From positions 1 to 42,394 of the forward strand of contig CAJMQZ010000003.1 of NCBI GenBank assembly GCA_905215595.1: DNA of 42,394 bases. Direction: 5' to 3'. Shown piece after piece: positions 24,465 through 31,076 of the stretch. Below the pieces are notes generated by a model that saw only the letters and a list, made by a program, of their open reading frames with translations, searched no databases and was not told the DNA's origin. The position numbers and the translations under genes are program-made. Origin of the DNA: an uncultured bacterium (GTDB lineage Bacteria > Bacillota > Clostridia > Oscillospirales > Ruminococcaceae). Every line of letters starts with the position of its first letter. Within the stretch, counting starts at the first letter, position 1.

Positions 24465-25154
24465 ATGCCGGTACGAAAAAAAGCCCCGGAGGATCTTACC
24501 GCAAAAAAAGCGCTGGCGCTGGAGGTCATCCGGCGTCTCAAGGCCGAATACCCGGATGCTGGTTGCACCTTGGACTACGACCACGCATGGCAGCTGCTGG
24601 TCAGCGTGCGGCTGGCCGCCCAGTGCACGGATGCCCGGGTGAACATTGTGGTGGAGGAGTTGTTTGCAAAATACCCAAGCGTAGCGGCGCTGGCTGCCGC
24701 CGAGCCGGAGGACATTGAAGCCATCGTCAAGCCCTGCGGGCTGGGACACTCCAAGGCGCGGGATATCTCGGCTTGTATGCGGATGCTGCGGGATCAATAC
24801 AACTGCCGTGTGCCCAATACCTTTGAGGAGTTGCTCGCTTTGCCCGGCGTAGGGCGCAAGAGCGCAAACCTCATCATGGGGGATGTGTTCGGCAAGCCCG
24901 CCATCGTTACCGACACCCACTGCATCCGGCTGTGCAATAAAATCGGCCTTGTGGACGGCATCAAGGAGCCGCAAAAGGTGGAGATGGCCTTATGGAAGAT
25001 CATCCCGCCGGAGGAAGGCAGCGACCTTTGCCACCGCTTTGTGATGCACGGCCGTGCGGTGTGCAACGCCCGCAAGCCGGAATGCGAAAAATGCTGTTTG
25101 AAAGACATCTGCCGCACTGCCCGCGAAGCCACCGGGCAGCAGACAGAGCCATAA
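24465..25154 (+). CDS. nth: Endonuclease III (DNA glycosylase/AP lyase)
   Basis: A 229-residue base-excision repair enzyme for oxidised pyrimidines. The helix-hairpin-helix LPGVGRKSANLIMG (about residue 125) contains the catalytic lysine; VTDTHCIRL contains the catalytic aspartate. The C-terminal cluster CNARKPECEKCCLKDIC has C-x6-C-x2-C-x5-C spacing for the [4Fe-4S] cluster. The start has AAAGGAGG 7-8 nt upstream. It is a little longer than the Escherichia coli enzyme (211 residues) through N-terminal basic residues and a short tail. Followed after 20 nt by a small membrane protein gene. Confidence 0.96.
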   Translation: MPVRKKAPEDLTAKKALALEVIRRLKAEYPDAGCTLDYDHAWQLLVSVRLAAQCTDARVNIVVEELFAKYPSVAALAAAEPEDIEAIVKPCGLGHSKARDISACMRMLRDQYNCRVPNTFEELLALPGVGRKSANLIMGDVFGKPAIVTDTHCIRLCNKIGLVDGIKEPQKVEMALWKIIPPEEGSDLCHRFVMHGRAVCNARKPECEKCCLKDICRTAREATGQQTEP

Positions 25155-25174
25155 TTTTTAAGGAGGTATAAACT

Positions 25175-25501
25175 ATGATCACTTTAACGATTTTGCTCAT
25201 CGTTGCCCTGCTGTGCGTACTGGTGGGCTGCCTGACCGGCCTGCTGACGCTGGTGGGCGTGCTGGCCTCCCTTTTTGTGGGCATACTGGTGGGCGCATTG
25301 GCCGGATATCTGGCCGGGCGCTTTATGGGCACGGAAACTTCCCTTGGCCGCAACATCCTGATGGGCGTGCTGGGCAGCTTTGTGGGCGAGTTTTTGTTCG
25401 GCCTGCTGGGCATCCACGCTTCCGGCAGCTTTTCTTCCTTTGCCATTTCGGTAATCGGTGCCTGCATCTGCATCTGGATCGGCCAGAAGATCTCTAAGTA
25501 A
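25175..25501 (+). CDS. Small GlsB/YeaQ/YmgE-like membrane protein
   Basis: A 108-residue, very hydrophobic protein with about three to four membrane segments. Residues about 38-108 match the transglycosylase-associated/GlsB-YeaQ family, with GALAGYLAGRFMG.., GRNILMGVLGSFVGEFLFGLLG and a final ICIWIGQKI. An additional N-terminal hydrophobic segment precedes the usual domain. Members are small stress-linked membrane proteins; their molecular role is not established. The start has AAGGAGG upstream. It is 20 nt after nth and probably in one transcript with it. Confidence 0.8.
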   Translation: MITLTILLIVALLCVLVGCLTGLLTLVGVLASLFVGILVGALAGYLAGRFMGTETSLGRNILMGVLGSFVGEFLFGLLGIHASGSFSSFAISVIGACICIWIGQKISK

Positions 25502-25518
25502 GTTTTTGGGATCAATAC

Positions 25519-25567
25519 GCCGCCGCATTCTGCTGCCGGAGTTTCCGGGCAGGGTGGGGCGGCTTTT
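25519..25567 (+). terminator. Candidate terminator after nth and the small membrane gene
   Basis: Outer arms GCCGCC (25519-25524) and GGCGGC (25558-25563) enclose an inner CTGC..CCGG / CCGG..GCAG stem and are followed by TTTT. The short T-run makes it moderate. Confidence 0.45.
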
Positions 25568-25611
25568 GGCTTTACGACCGCGTAAAATTATTAACTCGCA
25601 ACGCCCTCCCC

Positions 25612-25640
25612 TTGCTTTCAGCGGTAACCCGCGCTATACT
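25612..25640 (+). promoter_or_regulatory. Promoter of the candidate structured RNA
   Basis: TTGCTT (25612-25617), 17-nt spacer, TATACT (25635-25640). The predicted transcription start at about 25647 coincides with the base of the RNA closing stem. Confidence 0.8.
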
Positions 25641-25646
25641 TATTGC

Positions 25647-25720
25647 AGAAGATACTTCCTGTGCATCCGCAAGGGTGCACAGCACTGCCTTCGGGAGCAG
25701 TGTGGGAGTATCTTTTTTTA
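25647..25720 (+). ncRNA. Candidate small structured RNA: three-way junction with built-in terminator
   Basis: About 72 nt from a near-consensus promoter. The closing stem P1 pairs 25648-25659 with 25704-25715 (11 pairs including one U-G, plus a wobble at the base). P2 pairs 25660-25668 with 25673-25681, a 9-bp stem closed by a GCAA loop. P3 pairs 25682-25688 with 25697-25703 and can extend to a C(UUCG)G loop. The stems adjoin with practically no unpaired base. The 3' strand of P1 runs into seven T (25713-25719), so P1 also acts as an intrinsic terminator. No plausible reading frame lies inside and no plus-strand gene starts before 26198, so it is not an ordinary mRNA leader. I do not recognise it as SRP RNA, 6S RNA, tmRNA or a riboswitch. 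The minus strand also folds but lacks the promoter and T-run. Confidence 0.7.
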
Positions 25721-25875
25721 TTGCGGTTGCATTTGCTGCGCATAATTTATTGCCTACAATGCAGAAATGCACCGTGCTTTTATTGCGCCGTCTTTTGCGC
25801 CACTAAATAAAGCAATTTCCAGATAAACAGGGGTAATTAAGGCGCAACCGCCCACTTTCCCATCCCCTGCCGTAC
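25721..25875. other. Non-coding stretch between the small RNA and tRNA-Thr
   Basis: About 155 nt, richer in A and T, with no plausible reading frame and no strong promoter. Short GCGCC/GGCGC-like repeats are visible near 25785-25800 but are not followed by a T-run. I see nothing else here. Confidence 0.5.
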
Positions 25876-25924
25876 AAACAAAAACCCCCGAAAACCGGCT
25901 TCACAAGCCAATTTTCGGGGGTTT
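25876..25924 (-). terminator. Terminator after tRNA-Thr
   Basis: Thirteen-bp arms AAACCCCCGAAAA (25882-25894) and TTTTCGGGGGTTT (25912-25924) enclose a second GGCTT/AAGCC stem; on the minus strand TTTTTGTTTG follows. Symmetric enough to act in both directions. Confidence 0.9.
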
Positions 25925-25929
25925 CTCTT

Positions 25930-26005
25930 TGGAGCTACTGACCTGATTCGAACAGGCGACCTGCTCATTACGAGTGAGCTGCTCTACCAGCTGAGCCACA
26001 GTAGC
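25930..26005 (-). tRNA. tRNA-Thr(CGT)
   Basis: A 76-nt cloverleaf on the minus strand including an encoded CCA end. The acceptor stem pairs GCTACTG with CAGTAGC, the D arm is GCTC..GAGC, the anticodon stem GCTCA/TGAGC holds the loop CTCGTAA with anticodon CGT, and the T arm contains TTCGAAT. CGT reads the ACG threonine codon. It has its own TTGACA promoter and a strong terminator, so it is a single-gene unit. Confidence 0.96.
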
Positions 26006-26033
26006 ATATTGCACATCTGCTGCAACAGGCAAT

Positions 26034-26062
26034 ATTTTACCATATTTCTGCGGCACTGTCAA
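26034..26062 (-). promoter_or_regulatory. tRNA-Thr promoter
   Basis: Minus-strand TTGACA (26057-26062), 17-nt spacer, TAAAAT (26034-26039), ending about 28 nt before the tRNA 5' end. Confidence 0.85.
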
Positions 26063-26116
26063 GGCCGGATTTCCTGTAAGCGGGGCAGCTTTTGCAAGGC
26101 GTTTCACAAAAAGTTA

Positions 26117-26144
26117 TTGCATTTTAGCCCGGCGGCTTTATAAT
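26117..26144 (+). promoter_or_regulatory. Promoter of the dnaD-dnaI unit
   Basis: TTGCAT (26117-26122), 16-nt spacer, TATAAT (26139-26144), a perfect -10 box, followed by a leader of about 45 nt to the ATG at 26198. Confidence 0.8.
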
Positions 26145-26197
26145 AGAATTGATTGCGCAAAAGGCCGCGCCTTTTGCCGGAAAGGACGAGCTGCACC

Positions 26198-26566
26198 ATG
26201 ATCTTTGTTCCCCTGCTGCACTACTTTTTGTGCAAGAATGATTACAGCGGCAACGAGGCCGGGCTGCGCTACCGGCTTACCCCGGGCAAGCGCACCGTGC
26301 CGGACCCGGACGGCGGCGCGGATGCCACCAAAGAGGAGAAAATTCTCACAGTGGACTACTGGCCCGCGCCCTGGACGATCGACAAGACCGACCCCGCCCT
26401 GCGCCGCCGGAAGGTATTTCCGCTTACGGACGAAGGGCGTGCCGCCGCTGCGCAGTATCTGAAAGACGCCTACGATGCCGAGCCGGAGCGCTGGAACAAC
26501 TGCCCGGACATGATGGACTGCGACCCCTGGGAGCCGCCTGCCGAGCCGGATACTGCCAACGAATAA
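26198..26566 (+). CDS. Unrecognised 122-residue protein at the head of the primosome unit
   Basis: I do not recognise this protein. It begins MIFVPLLHYFLCKNDY, continues with a basic segment (LRYRLTPGKRTVPDPDGG) and a tryptophan- and proline-rich middle (VDYWPAPWTIDKTDP), and ends in an acidic tail with PEP-like repeats (DPWEPPAEPDTANE). Two cysteines lie near the tail (NNCPDMMDCDPW). There is no signal peptide of normal form and no membrane segment. The ATG at 26198-26200 has GAAAGGA about 11 nt upstream and is the first good start after a strong promoter. It is 16 nt ahead of the dnaD-like gene, so the two are almost certainly co-transcribed. Codon use looks like that of its neighbours. Confidence 0.8.
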   Translation: MIFVPLLHYFLCKNDYSGNEAGLRYRLTPGKRTVPDPDGGADATKEEKILTVDYWPAPWTIDKTDPALRRRKVFPLTDEGRAAAAQYLKDAYDAEPERWNNCPDMMDCDPWEPPAEPDTANE

Positions 26567-26582
26567 ACTGAACGAGGAAACC

Positions 26583-27497
26583 ATGATCTACCGTTTGAAA
26601 GAACTGAAGGGCGATACCATCGCCGTGCCGCAGCTGGTGTTCTCCAAGCTGGGCATTGCCGAAGAATACAATGTGCGGGTGGCGCTGTATGTGCTGGCCA
26701 CCGGCGTGACCGACCCGGACAAGATCTGCGCCGACCTCAAGCTGCGCAGCCGCATCAGCGCCGAGAGTGCGCTGGCTTTCTGGGCGGGTGCAGGGCTTTT
26801 GGAACGCTACGAGGAGAACGCCGCGCCGGGCGCAGAGCCCAGCGCCCCTGCCCCCATGCGCTGGGCGGAGATCGCCGCTGCCAGCCGCACCGACCCTATG
26901 ATCTCCAGCCTGATCGACTGCGGCCAGACCAGCTTTGCCCGTCCGCTGACCCATACCGAGATGGAAAAACTGGTGAACCTGTATGTGCAGGAAGGCTTTG
27001 CGCCTGAGACTGTGATGCTCTGCGTAGCCTATGTGGCCAGCCGGGGCAAACGCACCATGGCCGCTGTGATCCATGAGCTGAAGGTCTGGCGCGCTGAGGG
27101 CGTGGAGACCGGCGAGCAGGCCGATGCCCACTTAAAGCTGCTGGCGCTGCGCCAGAGCCGCGAGGAATACGTCAGCAGTCTGTTGCAGATCACCCCCGAG
27201 GAGCTGACGCTGGGCGGGCGCAAAGCCATTGCGCGCTGGTACGAGGTGTACGGCTACGACGATGCCATGGTGCAGGAAGCCGCCGTACAGGCCGGCCCCA
27301 AGCGGGATCTGTGGTACTGGAACAGCATCCTGAAAATATGGAACGCCAAGGGTCTGCGCAACATCCACGATGTGCGCGGCCCGGTGGCTGCAGCCGGAGC
27401 AAGCCGAAATATCCGGGTGGATCGTGCTGCACCCAGCGGAAACGATATCCTGAAAAACGCCACCCGCCGCCGTTCTCTTATCAAGAAGCCGGAGTAA
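26583..27497 (+). CDS. DnaD-domain replication initiation protein
   Basis: A 304-residue protein. The N-terminal 100 residues (VPQLVFSKLGIAEEYNVRVALYVLATG..) form a winged-helix region as in DnaD/DnaB, followed by two DnaD C-terminal domains: about residues 105-185 (ITEME-like LTHTEMEKLVNLYVQEGFAPETVMLCVAYVASRGK) and about 200-265, ending in the signature WYWNSILKIWNAKGLRNI. Such proteins remodel DNA and help load the replicative helicase in Firmicutes. It is followed 9 nt later by the helicase-loader gene, a standard pair. Start ATG has GAGGAAACC upstream. Confidence 0.9.
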   Translation: MIYRLKELKGDTIAVPQLVFSKLGIAEEYNVRVALYVLATGVTDPDKICADLKLRSRISAESALAFWAGAGLLERYEENAAPGAEPSAPAPMRWAEIAAASRTDPMISSLIDCGQTSFARPLTHTEMEKLVNLYVQEGFAPETVMLCVAYVASRGKRTMAAVIHELKVWRAEGVETGEQADAHLKLLALRQSREEYVSSLLQITPEELTLGGRKAIARWYEVYGYDDAMVQEAAVQAGPKRDLWYWNSILKIWNAKGLRNIHDVRGPVAAAGASRNIRVDRAAPSGNDILKNATRRRSLIKKPE

Positions 27498-27506
27498 GGA
27501 GCCTTT

Positions 27507-28487
27507 ATGCGTACCAAAAACGAATTATATCAGCAGGCATTGCGCACCGTAGCCATGCGGCGGCAGACCGCCCGCGCCCTGGCGCAGGATGCACAGGCCG
27601 AAGCCGAGGCTGCCATCCCCGGGCTGCGCCACGCCGAGGAGGAAGTGCGGGTGCGGGGCATCCGCTGCGCCATTGCCGGAGCCTCCGGCAAGGATCGCAC
27701 CGAGACTGCTGCCGCCCTTGCGGCGGCAAAGCAGAAGCTGACTACCCTGCTGGCTGAGAGCGGTCGCCCTGCGGATGCGCTGGAGCCGAAGTTCACCTGC
27801 AAGCGGTGTGAGGACACCGGCGCGGTGGACGGCCGCACCTGCGACTGTGTGCGCCGGGTAATGCAGCAGCTGCGCCGGAAGGAGATTGAGGAGCTGTCCA
27901 GCCTGTCCATCTCCAGCTTTGACACCATGCAGCTGGACTACTATCCCAACACGGTGGACAAAGCGCTGGGCGAGAGCGTGCGCAGCTACATGGCCGAGGT
28001 TCTTGCCGACCTGCGGGATTACGCTGCGGACTTCTCCCCTGCCACCCGCGAAAGCCTGTTGCTGGTGGGCAACGCAGGGCTGGGCAAGACCCATGCCGCC
28101 CTTGCCATTGCCGGTGAGGTGCTGCGGCAGAACTACGACGTGATCTATGTCTCCTGCCCGGACTTTTTCGGCAAGCTGGAAGCGCTGCATTTCGGCACAG
28201 ACCCCGGCGGCGAGGAGGAGGCCTTGTTCCAGACTGCCTGCAACGCTGACCTGCTGATTTTGGATGATCTGGGTACCGAGTTCAATTCCAGCTTCTTCCT
28301 GACGAATCTGTACAGCTTGCTGAATAACCGCTTGGGCGCAAAGCTGCCTACCATCGTCACCACCAATATCACGGACGGTGCGCTGCTGGAAAAACTGTAT
28401 ACGGAGAAGATCTCCAGCCGTCTTGCAGCCTTTGTACAGATCCAGTTTCTGGGCAGTGATATCCGGGTACAGAAGGCCACAGAATAA
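27507..28487 (+). CDS. DnaI/DnaC-like helicase loader ATPase
   Basis: A 326-residue protein. The N-terminal part is a long helix (about residues 1-90); a zinc site CKRCEDTGAVDGRTCDC follows near residue 98. The AAA domain has Walker A LVGNAGLGKTHAAL (about residue 190) and Walker B LLILDDLGTEF, and a late arginine-rich segment EKISSRLAAF. It would load DnaB-type helicase together with the DnaD-like protein. The ATG has AAGGAG 5 nt upstream. It ends before a long hairpin shared with the convergent hydrolase gene. Confidence 0.93.
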   Translation: MRTKNELYQQALRTVAMRRQTARALAQDAQAEAEAAIPGLRHAEEEVRVRGIRCAIAGASGKDRTETAAALAAAKQKLTTLLAESGRPADALEPKFTCKRCEDTGAVDGRTCDCVRRVMQQLRRKEIEELSSLSISSFDTMQLDYYPNTVDKALGESVRSYMAEVLADLRDYAADFSPATRESLLLVGNAGLGKTHAALAIAGEVLRQNYDVIYVSCPDFFGKLEALHFGTDPGGEEEALFQTACNADLLILDDLGTEFNSSFFLTNLYSLLNNRLGAKLPTIVTTNITDGALLEKLYTEKISSRLAAFVQIQFLGSDIRVQKATE

Positions 28488-28563
28488 GTCGTTTTGTTTC
28501 TGCCAAATTCGTATATCTTTTAAGAGAAACAATTTCAAAATAAGTGCGAATTGCCGTTCAAAC

Positions 28564-28635
28564 GAAAAGCCATCTGCCGCAGCATGTCGAGGTTCAAAAC
28601 CCTCGGAATCAGCTGTTGCAGATGGCTTTATTTTG
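28564..28635. terminator. Long bidirectional terminator between convergent genes
   Basis: Outer arms AAAGCCATCTGC (28566-28577) and GCAGATGGCTTT (28618-28629) enclose a GCAGC/GCTG step and an inner CGAGG/CCTCG hairpin with an asymmetric internal loop. T-rich tracts flank both ends (ATTTTG on plus; TTTTCG on minus). Serves the helicase loader (plus) and the hydrolase (minus). Confidence 0.8.
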
Positions 28636-28642
28636 TGACAAA

Positions 28643-29431
28643 TCAGAACTCTAATGCAGGGCTTACCTCGTTGCGGCGCTGTGCCTGCACGATGCAATCC
28701 TTTTCCGGCACGACACCGGCTGCGCCCAAGGTGGTGAACACGGTCTGCAAGGCAAGGCTGGGCGTGTTATTCTCCTGCGAGAGATGGCACAGGGCGAACT
28801 TTTTACAGCCGCTCTGGATGAGCTCCAGAAGCTTTGCGGAGCACTCGTCGTTGGAAAGGTGTCCCCGCACGCTCTCGATGCGGGCGCGCAGATAGTAGGG
28901 GTAGGGCCCGCTGCGCAGCATGTGCAGGTCGTAGTTGCTTTCCAGCGCCACAAGGTCGCAGCCGGAAAGTGCCTCGTGCACCGGCGGGGTCAGGGTGCCA
29001 AGGTCGGTAGCGATGGTCATGGTCTTATCGTCCGGGGTGTGAATGCGGTAGCCTACGCAGGGTACATCGTGGCTGGTGGGGAAAGACTGCACCCCAAAGC
29101 AGCCGATGTCCTCTTCCCTGCCCTCCAGCGCGTTCAGCTCACAGTTGGCGGGCACGATATCGTTGGCGTCCAGAAAATCCAGCGTAGCCGCTGCACCGTA
29201 CACCGGAAGCGGGTTCTTTTTCAGGAAGGTGGAAAGCCCCTTGACGTGGTCGCTGTGCTCGTGGGTGACAAGGATGCCCGCACAATCGCTGACGGCCAAC
29301 CCCAGCGATTTGAGCGCTGCCGTGGTGGTGCGTACACCCTTGCCCATATCCACGATGAGGTACTGCGCACCGCAGCGCACCACGCTGCTGTTGCCGGAGG
29401 AGCCGGAATACAATGAAATGAACTCTGCCAT
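28643..29431 (-). CDS. MBL-fold hydrolase, WalJ/YycJ-like
   Basis: A 262-residue metallo-beta-lactamase-fold protein. It starts FISLYSGSSGNSSVV, has the metal motif VTHEHSDHVKG near residue 57, then PTSHDVPCVGYRI, ATDLGTLT and a late HLSNDE, all as in YycJ/WalJ proteins. The fold suggests a nuclease or phosphodiesterase; WalJ has been linked with DNA replication and the WalK/WalR wall stress system, which is not in the window. The ATG has AGAGG upstream. Only about 25 nt separate it from the terminator of murA, so no room is left for its own promoter and it may rely on readthrough. Confidence 0.88.
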   Translation of the reverse strand: MAEFISLYSGSSGNSSVVRCGAQYLIVDMGKGVRTTTAALKSLGLAVSDCAGILVTHEHSDHVKGLSTFLKKNPLPVYGAAATLDFLDANDIVPANCELNALEGREEDIGCFGVQSFPTSHDVPCVGYRIHTPDDKTMTIATDLGTLTPPVHEALSGCDLVALESNYDLHMLRSGPYPYYLRARIESVRGHLSNDECSAKLLELIQSGCKKFALCHLSQENNTPSLALQTVFTTLGAAGVVPEKDCIVQAQRRNEVSPALEF

Positions 29432-29455
29432 GAAAACCTCTTATGTTACCACCTG

Positions 29456-29493
29456 AAAACAGCCCGCCGCACAGAACTTACGGCAGGCTGTTT
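29456..29493 (-). terminator. Intrinsic terminator after murA
   Basis: Arms AAACAGCCcGCCG (29457-29469) and CGGCaGGCTGTTT (29481-29493), one mismatch; on the minus strand TTTTC follows the stem. Probably partial, because the next gene starts about 25 nt later. Confidence 0.75.
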
Positions 29494-29508
29494 GTTTTGT
29501 TATTTGTG

Positions 29509-30795
29509 TTACAGGGCCTGTTCCAGCGCAGCGGGCATCCGCTCCACCTTGCTGATATCAGCGCCCAGACCGCGCAGCTTTTCCACGATATTCTCGTAGC
29601 CGCGCTCGATATGGCCGATCTCCTCGATCTCGCTGGTGCCGTCAGCCATCAGAGCAGCCACCACCATAGCGGCACCGGCACGCAGGTCGGAAGCGCGCAG
29701 CGGTGCGGGGCTGAGCTTTTCTACGCCCTCAAACACGGCCACCTGACCGTCCACCTGCACACTGGCACCCATCTTGCGCAGCTCGTCCACATAGCGGAAG
29801 CGGTTGTCCCACACGCTCTCGGTGATGGTGCTTGTGCCCTTGGCCACGCTCAGCAGCACACCCATCAGGGGCTGCATATCGGTGGGGAAGCCGGGGTGCG
29901 GCATGGTGTTGATCTTCAGCGGCAGAATATCGCCGGTGCGGGATACCCGCACAGCATCGTCAAATTCTTCCACAGTGATCCCTGCACGGCGCAGCTTGGC
30001 CGTGATGGGCTCCAGGTGCTTGGGGGTAACATTCTTGATGAGCACATCGCCGCCGGTGGCAGCGGCAGCTACCATGTAGCTGCCGGCCTCGATCTGATCC
30101 GGGATGATGCTGTAAGTGCAGCCGTGCATCTTTTCCACACCGCGCACCTTGATAACATCCGTACCGGCACCACGCACATCTGCGCCGCACATATTCAAAA
30201 AGTTTGCCAAGTCCACCACATGGGGTTCCTTGGCGCAGTTTTCCAGAATGGTCTGCCCCTTGGCCATGACCGCAGAGAGCATACCGTTCATGGTAGCGCC
30301 CACGCTGACCTTATCAAAGAAGATATGGGCACCGGTCAGCTCCTGCTTGGTGCGCACGGTGATCATGCCGTAATCTACGCTGTCCTCTGCGCCCAGTGCG
30401 CTGAACACCTTCAGGTGCTGGTCGATTGGGCGGGGGCCCAGATTGCAGCCGCCGGGCATGGCCACCTGTGCCTTGCCGAAGCGGGAAAGCAGCGCACCAA
30501 GGAAGTAGTAGCTGGCACGCATCTGGCGGGACAGGTCGTCCGGCACATTGGTGGTGACCAGATGCCGCGTATCGATCTCGTAGGTGTTGCGGTTGAGCAT
30601 CTTCACCTGTGCACCAAGGGTGCTCAGGATCTTGAGGCTGACCGACACATCGCTGATATCAGGCAGATTTTCGATCACGCAGACATCCGCTGCCAGAATG
30701 GTGGCAGGCAGAATGCCCACAGCCGCATTTTTTGCGCCGGAAATGGTCACTTCTCCGTGCAGGGGCTTACCGCCGGTAATAACAAATTTCTCCAC
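29509..30795 (-). CDS. murA: UDP-N-acetylglucosamine 1-carboxyvinyltransferase
   Basis: A 428-residue enzyme for the first committed step of peptidoglycan precursor synthesis, adding enolpyruvate to UDP-GlcNAc. The substrate motif SGAKNAAVGILPATILA is near residue 18 and the catalytic cysteine is in PGGCNLGPRPIDQHLKVF (about residue 115), so it should be inhibited by fosfomycin. The C-terminus RGYENIVEKLRGLGADI is typical. The start is GTG at 30793-30795 (MEKFVITGG), 8 nt after AAGGAG; longer readings into the leader are not supported. A strong promoter lies about 130 nt upstream, and a 19-bp palindrome sits in the leader. Confidence 0.96.
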   Translation of the reverse strand: MEKFVITGGKPLHGEVTISGAKNAAVGILPATILAADVCVIENLPDISDVSVSLKILSTLGAQVKMLNRNTYEIDTRHLVTTNVPDDLSRQMRASYYFLGALLSRFGKAQVAMPGGCNLGPRPIDQHLKVFSALGAEDSVDYGMITVRTKQELTGAHIFFDKVSVGATMNGMLSAVMAKGQTILENCAKEPHVVDLANFLNMCGADVRGAGTDVIKVRGVEKMHGCTYSIIPDQIEAGSYMVAAAATGGDVLIKNVTPKHLEPITAKLRRAGITVEEFDDAVRVSRTGDILPLKINTMPHPGFPTDMQPLMGVLLSVAKGTSTITESVWDNRFRYVDELRKMGASVQVDGQVAVFEGVEKLSPAPLRASDLRAGAAMVVAALMADGTSEIEEIGHIERGYENIVEKLRGLGADISKVERMPAALEQAL

Positions 30796-30815
30796 TTTTA
30801 TAATCTCCTTGTCAA

Positions 30816-30834
30816 AGGCCTGTGCCACAGGCCT
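30816..30834. promoter_or_regulatory. Palindrome in the murA leader
   Basis: AGGCCTGTGCCACAGGCCT: 9-bp arms around one central base, about 20 nt upstream of the murA start codon and touching the ribosome-site region. It could be an operator or, as RNA, a hairpin that affects translation. Confidence 0.5.
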
Positions 30835-30923
30835 GTTAAGGCTACTGAAAGCATTCCATCTCGTTACTTGTACCGCCGGGGTGTACAGATTCACCAACAC
30901 CGGGGCAGATTTATAACTATCCT

Positions 30924-30951
30924 ATTATACACTACTTCCACAAAAAAGCAA
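30924..30951 (-). promoter_or_regulatory. murA promoter
   Basis: Minus-strand TTGCTT (30946-30951), 16-nt spacer, TATAAT (30924-30929). Confidence 0.82.
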
Positions 30952-31076
30952 AGCCCGATTTGTATCTGTTTCATTATTTTCTGTTTTGCCCAGATTACAC
31001 GCGGATATTCCAAAAATTTATTGAATTTTTCATCATTTTTGACGAATGCCGACCCAGATTTTACCCTTTGGCGATA

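Noticed and set aside
25572..25772. A 66-codon frame on the minus strand
   Set aside because: It crosses the strong plus promoter and structured RNA, has no ribosome site and an unusual composition.
28564..28635. tRNA remnant or integration site
   Set aside because: The GGTTCAAAACC resembles a T-arm but no acceptor, D or anticodon arm fits, and no integrase is near; a terminator explains the arms.
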